DNA of 64,000 nucleotides, from assembly GCA_037176885.1 (NCBI GenBank), contig JAWWNJ010000016.1, positions 62,001 to 126,000 on the forward strand, in the 5' to 3' direction. Origin of the DNA: Favolaschia claudopus (taxonomy: Eukaryota; Basidiomycota; Agaricomycetes; Agaricales; Mycenaceae). The first letter of the stretch is position 1; the number at the start of each line of letters is the position of its first letter. Positions 22,486-33,939 of the stretch are shown one piece after another. A model generated the notes under the pieces. It saw only the letters and a list, made by a program, of their open reading frames with translations. It searched no databases and was not told the origin of the DNA. Made by a program: the position numbers and the translations under genes.

Positions 22486-25202
22486 AAAATCCTAGTTGGC
22501 TTAATTCGAGCTTGCACATCTTGTATATACTACACTTTTTAGAACAGTTTGAACAGACTGGTCAAAGGAATCTGGCTCATACAACCTGGTTGCTTCAATA
22601 TTGACTATCTCACTGAAAACAGAAAGATCATGTGATGTTCTTCGAGGGTGGATGGGGGGCTACCTTACGAGTCGGTAGGTGAAGATGACAGAATGAAACT
22701 GCAAGGTACATGATTGGAGACTGAGCTCCTTATATACTGACTACTTTGATACTGATCAGGCTGCTGAGTAAGATATCAGTAAGCTCACAGTTGCATAGCC
22801 TTGCACAGTCAATCTATCAGTCCACTGAATCTAAAGCCAAGGCTGGGCCTTTGGGCTGACGAATGGTCAAGATCACAGGCTTTGCTGGAATCAACAGTCC
22901 AGACTGTGACAGATGCCCCTTGCTGCTCAGCAGCCGTGTTCTCGCTTCTAGAACTGTGACTTCTAGCTCTTCTGCCTCGCTCCATCTGCCCTGATCGGCA
23001 TAAGTTACAGCAAGGCTTGCCATGCTTGTCAGAGTGTCAGGATGCTCCTTGCCCAGTGCCTGCTTCCTCGCTTCTAAAACTATGACCTTGAGCTCCTCTG
23101 CTTTGTTCCATTTCCCTTGGTCTGTGTAAGTTTTAGCCAGGTTTGTCATGCTGATCAGAGTGTCAGGATGCTCCTTGCCCAGCAGCCGCTTCTTTGCTTC
23201 TAAAACTTCAGCATCAAGCTCCTCTGCTGCACTCCATTTACCCTGGTTGCAGAAAGTAGATGCAAGGTTGGCCATGCTGATGAGAGTGTCAGGATGCTCT
23301 TTGCCCAGAAGCTGTTTTCTTGCTTCTAAAACTGCAACCTCAAGCTCCTCTGCCTCGCTCCATTTGCCCTTGTCTGCCAAACTTCTGGCAAAGTTTGCCA
23401 TGCTCATCAGAGTGTCAGGATGCTCCTTTCCTAGCACCTGCTCTCTCGCTTCTAAAACTGTGACTTCAAGGTCTTCTGCCTCACTCCATCTACCTTGGTT
23501 GCAGAAAGTAGAGGCAAGGTTTGCCATGCTGGTGAGAGTGTCAGGATGCTCTTTGCCTAGAAGCTGCTTTCTTGCTTCTAAAACTGCAACCTCGAGCTGC
23601 TCTGCCTCGCTCCATCTACCCAGGTTGCAGTAAGTTGAAGCAAGGTTTGCCATACTCATCAGAGTGTCAGGATGCTCCCTACCAAGCACCTGTTTTCTCG
23701 CTTCTAAAACAGCAAACTCAAGCTCTTCGGCCTCACTCCATCTGCCCTGCTCTGAGTAAGTGGAAGCAAGGTTTGCCATGCTTATCAAAGTGTCAGGATG
23801 CTCTTTGCCCAATAGCCTTTCTCTCGCTCCTAGGACTGTGACTTCAAGCTCCTCTGCTTCGTTCCATTTCCCCTGGTCTGTGTAAGTTCTAGCAAGGTTT
23901 GCCATGCTTATCAGAGTGTCAGGATGCTCCTTGCCCATCACCTGTTTTCTTGCTCCTAAAACTGTGACTTCAAGCTCCTCTGCCTCGTTCCATTTTCCCT
24001 GGTCTGCATAAGTTATAGCGAGGTTTGCCATCCTTGTCAGAGTGTCAGGATGCTCCTTGCCTAGCAACTGCTTACTCGCTTCTAAGACAGTGACCTTGAG
24101 CTCTTCTGCCTCGCCCCATCTGCCCTGCTCTGAGTAAGTTGAAGCAAGGTTTCCCATGCTTATCAAAGTGTCAGGGTGCTCCTGGCCCAGCACCTGCTTT
24201 CTTGCTTCTAAAACTGTGAGTTCAAGCTCTTCTGCCTCACTCCATCTGCCCTGGTCTGCGTAAGTTCTAGCAAGGTTTAACATGCTGGTCAGAGTGCTGG
24301 GATGCTCATTGCCTCGCAGCTGCTTCCTCACTTCTACAATTGCAACCTCAAGCTCTTCTGCATGTCGAAAATAGCCTTGCTCAGAGAGCACTAGTGCTAA
24401 CCTTGATCCAATATCTCTGGTGATACTTTGGGTAATCTGTTCAATAGCTTGCACAATATGAATGCATATTTGCCGTCGATATATATAGTCTTCAATTTCA
24501 AATTTCCCTGGCACAGATAAACCGAGTATGGCAAGAACATACTGTTTCATACTTGTCTTTGATATTGACATGGCACTCCAATGTTGCACCAAGGGATGGA
24601 TATTGTATGAATCATCATCCAATTGATTTTGTTCAATCAGTGAATATGACTGCAGCTCTCTAGCCAGTTTGTTGAAAACAAAAGAATCCCAGTCTTTGTT
24701 TGCTCCTCCGATTTCAGCTAGAAGCTTTGTGACTACTTCCTGCATGTCTGAGTCTTCTAGCTTCTTATCAGACCACATGGCCTTCTGGAAGATTTCCTCC
24801 CTGATGCCTTGGTGATGTAATTGTGAGCAGATCTGTAACAGAGTTTTTGCCCCTGGACTAAGCTTTCTGTAGCTCAGATTCCACGTGGCATATACTGCCA
24901 AAGAATATTGGCTTTGACCCTGAACCTCACTTTGTGTTAGTAGCTTGTCTCGAGAAGACTTGTAGAGTGCTAAATAGCCATTCAGTTTGCCACATGTATA
25001 GATGTATCCTCCAGCTTGAGCAACAGCAAGGGCAAAGCAGTGAAGTTCCTATTTATTATGTTATTTGATCACAATTTATGAACTATAACTTGAAGAACAT
25101 GCAGACCTTTACAATATCTGTAGCCAGTTCTTCCTTGTTCGGTGCTCTGGCTTTAGTACCCACTACCTTCAACAGCAGGTTCTTTGCATCCTCAAGCTCC
25201 AA

Positions 25203-25210
25203 GTTTGAAA
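25203..25210. repeat. Target site duplication, left copy (GTTTGAAA)
   Basis: Eight-base direct repeat flanking the MITE; identical to 25881-25888. It lies in the NB-ARC coding region. Confidence 0.9.
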
Positions 25211-25880
25211 TAATGTTGCCGTGACTCGAAAAGTCGAGTCGTGACTTGGGAAGTCGACCTGGTTCCGAGTTTGACTTGACTCGACTTGACAAGTCGAGTT
25301 GAAGTCACTTGAAGTCACTCTGAGTCGACTCAAGTCGTTCAAGTCTGAGGTATTTTTTGTACATAGTGTGCCTGCTTTGTAGGTACACTTGCTGCACCAC
25401 CACAAGTGCTCACTCTGCACCTATTCGCAAAGAACGGTGAAAATAGATAAAACACTGTCTGCAGCATTATAATCGGTCAAAAATACTATCAGAACACTTC
25501 CAAGGTACGCACCTGTTGCCTTCAATGCCTCTAAAACGGTTTCCCAAGCTGATCGTGCCCAGAACTCAACCTAACTCAACGAGAAACAGAATTGTGATGC
25601 AAGTCACGATTCAGTCACACAATGTGACTATCGTCACGGATGTGACACTCCGTGACAAGGTGATTGACACGCAAAATTCAAAACCTCTCCGAATGCACGC
25701 AAACGGTAATCCACACATGTTCGAAAAATATCTGACTTGAGTAGACTCAAGTGACTCCGGGTCGACTTGATGAGACTTGCAAGTCGATTCAGGTCGGACC
25801 GTTTGACTCGACTTGACTCGACTCAAGTCGACTGTGACTTGGCGACTCAGCGACTCGAAGTCCAAGTCGCGGCAACATTA
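25211..25880. mobile_element. Non-autonomous hAT-like element (MITE), 670 bp
   Basis: Bounded by terminal inverted repeats TAATGTTGCCG (left, 25211) and CGGCAACATTA (right, ending 25880), flanked by the 8-bp duplication GTTTGAAA. The eight-base duplication and a tip matching the YARNG pattern fit the hAT superfamily. Both ends are packed with subterminal copies of GACTCGA / TCGAGTC and ACTTGA / TCAAGT, the kind of array hAT transposases bind. The interior (25450-25730) has no transposase and only a small open frame, so the element depends on a transposase elsewhere. The near-clean termini and identical duplications suggest fairly recent insertion. It sits within the coding sequence of the NLR gene. 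Confidence 0.88.
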
Positions 25881-25888
25881 GTTTGAAA
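25881..25888. repeat. Target site duplication, right copy (GTTTGAAA)
   Basis: Identical to 25203-25210, immediately after the right terminal inverted repeat of the MITE. Confidence 0.9.
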
Positions 25889-26678
25889 CTTGGCAAAATG
25901 TGCCATCAGGACAGTGCTCTGCATGTCTACAGATTTCTGGATTCCGAGTGGTGATTAAGATATTGCCAAAGGCACAAGAAGGGAAGAATTTTCCAATGTC
26001 GAGTTGGGTGTCGTCAGCATTATCAAATAGGAGAAGCCATTCTTCCTTCTGGTTTGCAAGCCAATACAAACCTTCCGAAGCTGTCTCTTCTGAAGTCTCA
26101 GGTGCAAGAAGTTTCAAATCAGCTTGAGCTGTCTGTTCATTTGTGGCATCAATGAAGAATACATGCGAGAAGCTTGAGACAATGAGTAATGTTGAGTGCA
26201 ATATTTCAAAGAGCTTCAACACACCGCTTGTTGGCTTGTGCCTCCTCTACAAATTTCAGAGCGATCTGACTTTTTCCAGAGCCACCAAGCCCATGCAAGA
26301 CAAAGATATGTCTGGAGCCTTGGTTTTCGGTAAACAGTTGATGCATCTTTTCTAAGATGCCTTGTTGTCCTGTGAAAGTGGACACTGGCAAAGGGCAAGG
26401 TTTCCGACTCTTTGTTTTCCTTGCTTCGGAGGCAACTTGTAAATCTATTAAAGTTGTCAGGGCATTCATTTAATTTGTTCTACAAACAGACCAGACATAC
26501 TGCCATTGACAGTGAAACTCAATTGAGGACCTTCTCCTACCCCACCATGCCCTCCTGAGCCACTGCCTCCTGTCCCTCCTGCCCCCCCGGTACCACCTAC
26601 AACAGAATCTGATCACCAGGTACAGGAGTTTTGTTCACTCGAATTACATACCATAGACCTTCATGGTGCCCAGAGTGA

Positions 26679-26850
26679 TTGAGCTTGAGCTCATTGTGGA
26701 GAGTTGCAAGACTGCTAGTGAAATTAGTTGTCGTGGTCAAGTCGAGAGAGGTGGGCAGTGCACATCAAGTGCACGTTGAAGTACTCACGGATCACCGGCA
26801 GCAAGAAAGAGGGGTTTTTTCTTCTTCTTTTCTTTGAGCAGTGAATTGGC
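26679..26850 (-). promoter_or_regulatory. 5' end and upstream region of NLR-like gene, duplicated elsewhere
   Basis: Holds the start-codon region of the NLR gene (MSSSSITLG, start at 26694) and its upstream DNA. The stretch beginning TTGAGCTTGAGCTCATTG and running through CTAGTGAAATT, GTGGTCAAGTCG, GGGCAGTGCAC and finally GAGCAGTGAAT reappears in the same order at 38653-38865. Conservation across both copies suggests it travelled with the gene; individual promoter elements cannot be placed. Confidence 0.55.
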
Positions 26851-29800
26851 GGAGCGAGACCATGAGAGCTACATAGTTCCGTCCCAATCGAAAGTTTTAC
26901 GCTTCGTCCAGAGGCTCTACTAGAAGCTACTAGAAGGTACTTGGAAGGTAATGGAGTCGGCGCTCCGACTCCGAAAACTCCGAAACCCTCTCTGCTCTGC
27001 CTCTCACGCCAACCTCAGCGCGACGGCGTCTCCCGCATCCCATATGCAGACACGATGAACCCTCCAGCCGTTATGCAAGGACGCAGTCTCTCGTTGATAT
27101 CTCGCTGCGGCTTCGCGGACGCACGACGACTGAAATCAAGCGGTTTTCTTTCTTTTTTGTGGCTCGGAGCCCATCCTTTTGCCAACCTACGACCCGGAGG
27201 CTTGCTATCACGAAAATCGATTTCAAACCAAGATGCTGCTGGCGTCCTCTGAGCGCCTTTCGACGGATTCTATGCAAACACTATCTTGTTGAGCATCTCT
27301 GATTCTCTGACCACCATCGGCCGCACACTCCTGCCTCCCTCCCCCTTTGACAAAATCCATGAATTAAATCACAATGATGCTTGAGAGGAGTCACGCTCTT
27401 CTATCCGTGGAGCGAGCCCTCCGTTTGGAAGGTCAAAGCCAACGCTGCGTATTCCGACTGCGCGTCAAACGGGAGAAGAAAAGCTCGCCGTTCTCTCTAT
27501 CGGTGTCGAAAAGTCTTCACTTGGCGCTTGCACTTCAAACCGTCACCGCCGATCGAGAAGACTCAGCTTTGACTTTATCCTATGTGGGCGAGGCGGTATT
27601 TTGACTAGCCGTGTGTTTGCATGAAACCGAATCGGAGTCATCCATGCGCATGGGCAGCTACTTACGTCGCGCGAGCCCCGCCTTCCTTCCAATAATCCCA
27701 TGCCGCCATCGCGAGTGTGGTATTGGTGCGTCAAATTCTTCTCCCCGTTTCTTGTATCGTTGATCCCGTTCCTTCTCAGCTCTATACATTCCGATGCAAT
27801 GCCGATTTCAGACTCACACTAACGCGAGTCGTCCAGCTTCGCCGGGATTGGATTGCTACGTACCGGCACCGTCACTCCCGCTGATGAAGCTCTTGCCAAC
27901 CCTACAGGCGCGCACACAGCTTCCCCTCAGTCGACCCGTGTTCCAGCCGCACGCCTTCTCGTCGTAGCATCAAGGCGATTCTTTTGCAAGCCGTCTCTCC
28001 GTTCGTCCCTCGTCAATATACAAGGCATGAGACGAGCTGGACTGCTTGAAATCAGCCAGCGGTTTCCGAGTTTTCTGGCGGGATTGGGAGAATCCGTCGT
28101 CAGTGAGAATGCATGGGGGTTACGGAGAACTGCTGGATGCGAATTATCGGGGGTATATTGCTCATTGGGATCGTGCGCCGTACATACCTCTCACACGCGA
28201 GGAGATGTAGATCACAATGTATGCCTTTGGGTGGTAAGTAGGACAGAGAATAAGTATTATATATTCTCTGTATCTGTCTGGCACGAGCGAGAAGTCGTTG
28301 CTGGGGAAGGAAATAATCGATTCGTGGAAGGATGCAGTCAAATGAAGTGATTCAAGGAGAAAGAGGGGGACAGGAGACTGAAAGGAAATTGGAAACATCA
28401 AGGTGGGAGCAGGCAAGGTGGAAAGCTGAGAAATGGCAATGTGAAATAGTAGGTTATCGCGGTGGAGTCGTCGATGAGTACCGTGGTGGCTGTAAGTGCG
28501 GAGAGGAAGCAAAAGGCAGGAACGTGAGATGACGGGATGATGTACTTGAGCTAGGTATTGAGGTTAATAAGCAGAGGATTGTGCTTGTACTTGTATTGAT
28601 TGGAGGTATGCGAAAACAGTGGCCGCTCATAACGGGCTTGATGACGAGGGTCCATATGGAGGGGGGAGGCATGGCATGAGGCACAACAGAGGAGGAGGCG
28701 TGCGCGCGAGAAGGCGGGGTCGGTGAACGATAGCCGATACAATCGAAGGTGTGGAGAACGGAGGGTGCGAAGTGTAGTCGTCTGAGGAAGCTCCCCGAGA
28801 TTTGTTATGTCAAGGTGAGGGAGGGTAGAGGAACGGGGGGTTGGTTGAAGGAAACGTTGTCGACAGTTGGCCAATGTACGAGCGATTCGTCAAAGGGAGA
28901 CGGTCGGAAGAAGAGAGAAGAGATATCAGCGATTTTAGAAAAACAAAAGTCGACAATCGCGAGACGAGCAGAGAAGGAAAGCGCCGCTTTGGCGAGACAG
29001 GGCAGCGTATTTCGCTTGCACAAAGAAATTATCGAGAACGATCTTGAACAGTTTTCAGATAGGGAAAGGGGAGGGCGTCCAAGATGAGGTCGTATTGAGA
29101 TCATGATGAGGTGGTCTGGGAGCGCGAGAGCGAGGCATGGTGGTGGCAGCAGTGGGAAAATATGGGGGTGCAGCCGCAAGAGTTGCACCAGCTTGAAGAC
29201 AGAAAGAAAGGCGGAGGTGGACTAAATGCAGAAGATGGTGTAAAAGCAATGTTGGCGAGGATGAAAAGGCGGAGCGATATCTTGCTGAAGCAGTGAGTAC
29301 TAGTCAGTGTGGCCAAGACTGCGCTGGATGAGCGCTGAGCGCTGAGCGGTATAAGACGAATGAATTGCAAACGCGTTGAAGGACGTTGGAGGCGGAACAG
29401 AGCGATCGTGGGAATTGTGGTTGATCGCCATCCATCACGACGAAATCTTTCTCTCTCTGCTATCATCGTCCTTTGCTCCAACAGGCTCCAACGGTCCAAC
29501 CTCACTGAATCAGCCGCCTCTCTTGTACCTTCTACATAGCTTGCTGGGGTCGGCTGTACTCAACCGCTAAACAATCGATCTCTGTTCAACGACGGGTCTT
29601 ACAGCAGCAGCACTTGGGTCTCGCAGTCCTCATCATATTCGAAGTCCTGGACGTGGGCGACTCGCAACGTTCGCAATGTAACTTTCAAGCAGCTCACCCC
29701 GCTAGACGCGCCGCGTAACCCTCAATCCGGTCCAGCTATACTACGCCTCCAATCCTCCGTGCTGCTCGATCAGCCATTTGCGCATCGACACCGAAGACCT

Positions 29801-32800
29801 GGGGCGCTCAATTCGGACGTAGATCAGTAATAGTATCTTCTGAGGGGTACTGGTACGCTCGGCACGCACCGGCCAGAGTAGTACATATCTCACCGACGTC
29901 GACGAAACGACATTCACATCGTCTTCCAATGCCACTACTATCCATGTTACAACGGGATCCATACAAAAAACCCTCACTCGCCTCGACAGCATCTTCAAAT
30001 TCGTCTGCGTGTCTCGACAACGAACGACGCTGACGCCACCCGATCTTCAAGTCTCTCGAGACTCGCCGCTTTCTGTAGTAGATGTGGCCCGATTTATGAG
30101 ACCCGCACACTCTGTCCGTCCACATCCGTAGCGCTTCTACTTCAACAGCACCGTATACACCTCGATCCCTACGTTTTCTGCGATGGCTGCTGCCTGTAGA
30201 ACGGCCGTCAAATTCTGCTCGGAGTCTCACCCACATAGTGAGTTCCATTGTACGTCGCGTTCCTTCCCAGCGCCATCTCCTAATCAAAGACGAACTGATA
30301 ACTAACACCAGGGATCTCGCCTTCCTCCTCGGCTGCACACATCTCCCTAAAGCTCCCCCTCACGTAGACCTTCGACTCCTTCCTCCACTATCCGGTCCTC
30401 CACAACAGCATCCCGGCATATTCTTCCTCACACTCTCCCCCGAACGACCACCCCGCTACGATCTCCAACGACAACGGGTTTGACCTCGTTCATCTTGATT
30501 GTCTGCAAAACGTTCTACACGACGATCGCAATACCAGCAGCGGCGTGGGCAGAATCGACGTTTCAAAGCTACCGCTATCGACGTCACCATGCATGTTTAT
30601 AAGTTATACATCGGATCCGAAGGCTCCAAAGTCCGACGCTGGCCCCGACTAAACCATCTTGCAGCTGCCCGACGCTCACAGCCCTGCATCGTCAAGCGCG
30701 TGCGTATCATCTCTCAGACGAAAGCTTCGCAAGTCGAATATCCATTTTCATGATTTCTAGTACGTTCCCTTCTATTTCTTTATCCCTATCGGAAGACGAC
30801 CTGATGTTGCTTTGCTTCAGATGCACTGTCTACGTCGACCATCTTCTCAAGGATTCCCTGCAAGGCTACCACCGTCGCCTCCTTGCCCCTGGGGCTCATA
30901 CCCCCCCATATGGCACCAGAACCCTCTTCGATATTCCGATTCTCTCCCTCTCCAAGCTGAAAATGTTTCGAATGGGACACTCGGGCGCAGCTACGACTCT
31001 TCGCGCAGAAAACTCAATATCGTATTGGCATCTCCCGTTCGGTCAACATTCATCATGATTAGTGTGTCTCCCTCTTTCCCTGCGCCCTCCAGCGCCCTCC
31101 ACCCCTTCTATCCCAGTCGCTCTCGCTTCCTCTGCCACAAAGCTGCTTGCCTCCCCCTCAGCCCACCCTTCCGCCGTTCAGTTACTTGTCTCTGTAGCCA
31201 AATACAGGACCTACTTGTTCGCTTGTAGATGATGCCGGCGGGCGAAACGGAAACCTTTTATATCAGACTTCACTTGTTACTCTTTGAGGGTGCGCGATCA
31301 CACGGAGATGGGGTAGTGAAAGAATATATGATTCATGTATATTTGCGATGCTGGAATACACTTTTTGAATCTGAAACCGCGCTGTTTGTAGAGTACCAAG
31401 TTGTAGGTAGAGCCGGTCTGATGGGACGGACAAGAGTCCGAATGTGAGCGACGAGGGAGTGATGCGCGTTCTTGCGAGACTGCAAAACGGCAGTCGTTCT
31501 GATTTGAATGAGGATACGCGGCGAGAGAAATTGAGCGCCAGGGACTGGAATCCGAGATGGTGGAATCGCGTTGAGGGGAAGAGAAAGACAGGCGGTGAGG
31601 AGACGAGGGAGAGAACGGCGGGAATCGGTTTGCTAGTTGAGGCCCGGGTGCAGGTCGTACGTTCGCGAGATGCATTTGAGGGCGGGCCTACGGGAAGCGA
31701 TGAAGAAATTGCTGAGCGTGGCAGATGTCGATGGTGACGGGTTTCCATGAACTGAAGGCAAAGGGGGAGGAGCACCGAAAGAGGAAGAGGCTGGGGAATG
31801 GAGCATGGTGAGATATAGAGGTTTGAGGGCAATTTTAAGTGCTGTCGGTTGGTGGCATTTCTCGAAGACTCGAGAGATAGCCAGGGAGCGTTCGATGGCC
31901 AGTTGAGGTTTGGAGGGGGAGGATTGGCTGGTGTGTCGAGAGAGCGAGGAGTGCAGTTTCGTCAAAGCAGGCAATGCGCAGACGAGGTACACAGTACTCC
32001 AGACTAGTTTCCACCAAAAGTGAGAGCGAGATTGTACGAGTTCAAGGGTGTCAGAGAGGGCAAGAGAAACAAAAGGTAGCAGAGAAGGGGGGTGTCCAGA
32101 AGAGTGGTTGAGGTAATCGAGCTGTAGCAGCTGCTAGCTTCGAAGTAGGAATCAAAGAGCATCAGCTAGCTCAATAGACGAAGATGGGGATTCGACAGAA
32201 CTTGAAGGGCGGCAAGGATTGGAAGGAGAACGAAGCGAGGTAGCCCTTCACTAGACACCAGGAGAACGGCGGTATCCGGGGAGGTACCAAGCACGAGTGC
32301 GCGTTGGAGGATGTTGGCAGGAAAAGAGGGTAAGCGTGGGAGTTATGGCATTGGCTGATCGACCATCAACGCATCCTTTTCTCCAACTTTTCTCTCTCTG
32401 CAGCGACGCTCCCTTTGGCTTCAACTGCTTGCTTTCCGTGTTACTCAAACGAGACATGGGCTTCATGGAGGACTCTGTGGTCAAAAATCTGCTTGGCAAC
32501 GCGTCGACGCGTCTAGCGGTTCTTGCGACACTCCGAAATCCTGGGTAACTTGGGGCTCTGTACAGTAACTGGACGAATTCCAACTTGAACTTGATGTCGA
32601 CGGCCCGCAATTAGGACGCCTTGAGGCTATTAGAATGCTCTCCGACGCCAGAGATGTCTGGAGCAATGCCGGAAAACACTGGCGTCAGAGGAACGGCATC
32701 CTTTCAATGCCTTCGTTCTCGCCTTTCTCAAATCCACCAAACTACACTACAACCACCACCCGGGGGCCTGCCTTCAACGCTTATTGCGTTCCCTGGGGCC

Positions 32801-33939
32801 GTCGACCATACCACTAAGCTACTATCTACGCCGTGTCCCGCTAACAAGATGCCCATTGCATCTTCCGTCTTTCTCGGTCTCGAGCTCGCTGTTTCCCAGA
32901 GAATCAGATCTCCAATCGTTGACGACAGTCTCGAGCTTGTCGTTTTTGAGTGCGTCGACTTTGTGACACTGAGCTCGCAGAATATCAGTGCGTTTTATCT
33001 CCATCGATTGATATTTTCTTCTCATTTGCTTTCTCTTTCTTCCCTCGTAGAACGCAGGGCGGTAGTTTCACGACGCCTGGGGTTTCCCACATGACGCCGG
33101 TGGCTCCAGGTAAGCCCATTGGCTCTAGTTTTCGTCGCTCTCACACTCATTCTGCTTCTGTTTCCTTTTTTTCAAACAGACACCTTTTTCGAAGGATCTC
33201 GAGCGCACCTACGAGTTCACCCGTATAAAGTCCGACATTGGCGGCTCCGCTCGATATGCCCTCGTCTGAACGAAGTCCACCACCGTCCCACCCCAACCCT
33301 CTCGTTCAGCATGTTACTCAGGCACTTTTCTCGCTCCCCAGCACCTTCATCATACAGAACGTCTCGTCGCACACCCATGCCCTCACCATCGAAGCTTCGC
33401 TCGGCAACCTCGACCGTACGGCTGTGCGCGTCGGTAGGCTACCTCGTGCATCGCTTGCGCGTCCGCCAGACTTTTTTGTGGTTACGGGTTGGGCTCGTAC
33501 TGGCTGTGGGCAGCTCGCGTCTTCCTTGCCTCATTCATTGCGGGTACTAGATTGTGACCGGTGTCGCGGCGGACTTGCCGCTTTCTTGTTTCTCGGATAG
33601 CATGAATACGCGGGAGGATAAAGAAAAGGATTGATACCATCGCGTCTGTATTAGGTACATTGGAATACATCTGTTGTGCTCGCCCAAGGTTGCGTGCGCC
33701 AAGTACACACGTCCCCCGTCTGCCGCCGTCGTCTGCGGTACCAACATCCGATTGGGGAAGAAAGGTGGATGCGCCGTTATTGAAGGGTTTCGATGAAGAG
33801 AAATCAGGACGAAAAGGCCCGGCTAGCGGCTCCTTGAATATTGCAAATTGTAAATCGCCAGAGTATAGTTTATACTAATCTTGTATCATGAGAGAATGTA
33901 AAATGTAAAATGTCCGATTTCAACACCATCAATCCTTGC
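26851..33939. other. 7-kb stretch without a supportable gene
   Basis: Many short open frames on both strands, but none carries a domain I recognise, and no chain of exons could be assembled. By eye the plus strand alternates between purine-rich blocks (about 28.32-29.30 and 31.43-32.33 kb) and pyrimidine-rich blocks (about 30.0-31.2 and 32.64-33.6 kb). Some segments have coding-like composition interrupted by stops, for example 30368-30652 and a piece around 33190-33270, which may be remnants of decayed genes. I see no terminal repeats or long direct repeats. Low-expression lineage-specific genes cannot be excluded. Confidence 0.5.
30368..30652 (+). other. Coding-like open stretch, unrecognised
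   Basis: Open for 94 codons between two stops, with plausible fungal codon use and phrases such as GFDLVHLDCLQNVLHDD and GRIDVSKLPLSTSPC. It has no convincing start codon. It could be one exon of a gene or a decayed fragment. No family recognised. Confidence 0.2.

Larger units (their letters stand above)
22817..26694 (-). pseudogene. NLR-like receptor (Gly-rich leader / NB-ARC / winged helix / 11 TPR), interrupted by MITE
   Basis: STAND-type ATPase of fungal NLR architecture. Exons: 26694-26652, 26596-26492, 26444-26225, 26172-25889 joined to 25210-25107 once the insertion is ignored, and 25048-22817. Without the element and one target duplication they sum to 2988 nt (995 aa). The leader is a Gly-rich run (residues ~15-40), then SRKPCPLPV, P-loop HGLGGSGKSQIALKF, Walker B EWLLLFDNADD, sensor-like NILITTRNPE, and winged-helix ATWNLSYRKLSPGAKTLLQI. 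There are eleven 42-aa TPR units of the EHPDTLxSMANLAxTYxxQG type, each 126 bp and very alike, then a short tail ending ALALDSVD. No classical N-terminal effector domain (HET, patatin, Goodbye) is seen. The MITE at 25211-25880 puts a TAA immediately after FCQVSN, so the protein is probably truncated unless spliced around. The intact paralogue lies at 40826-43396. Confidence 0.85.

Noticed and set aside
23148..23841. Plus-strand open frames across the TPR array with repeated SGCSLPS-type phrases
   Set aside because: They are the antisense shadow of the 126-bp TPR repeats, which keep all frames open.
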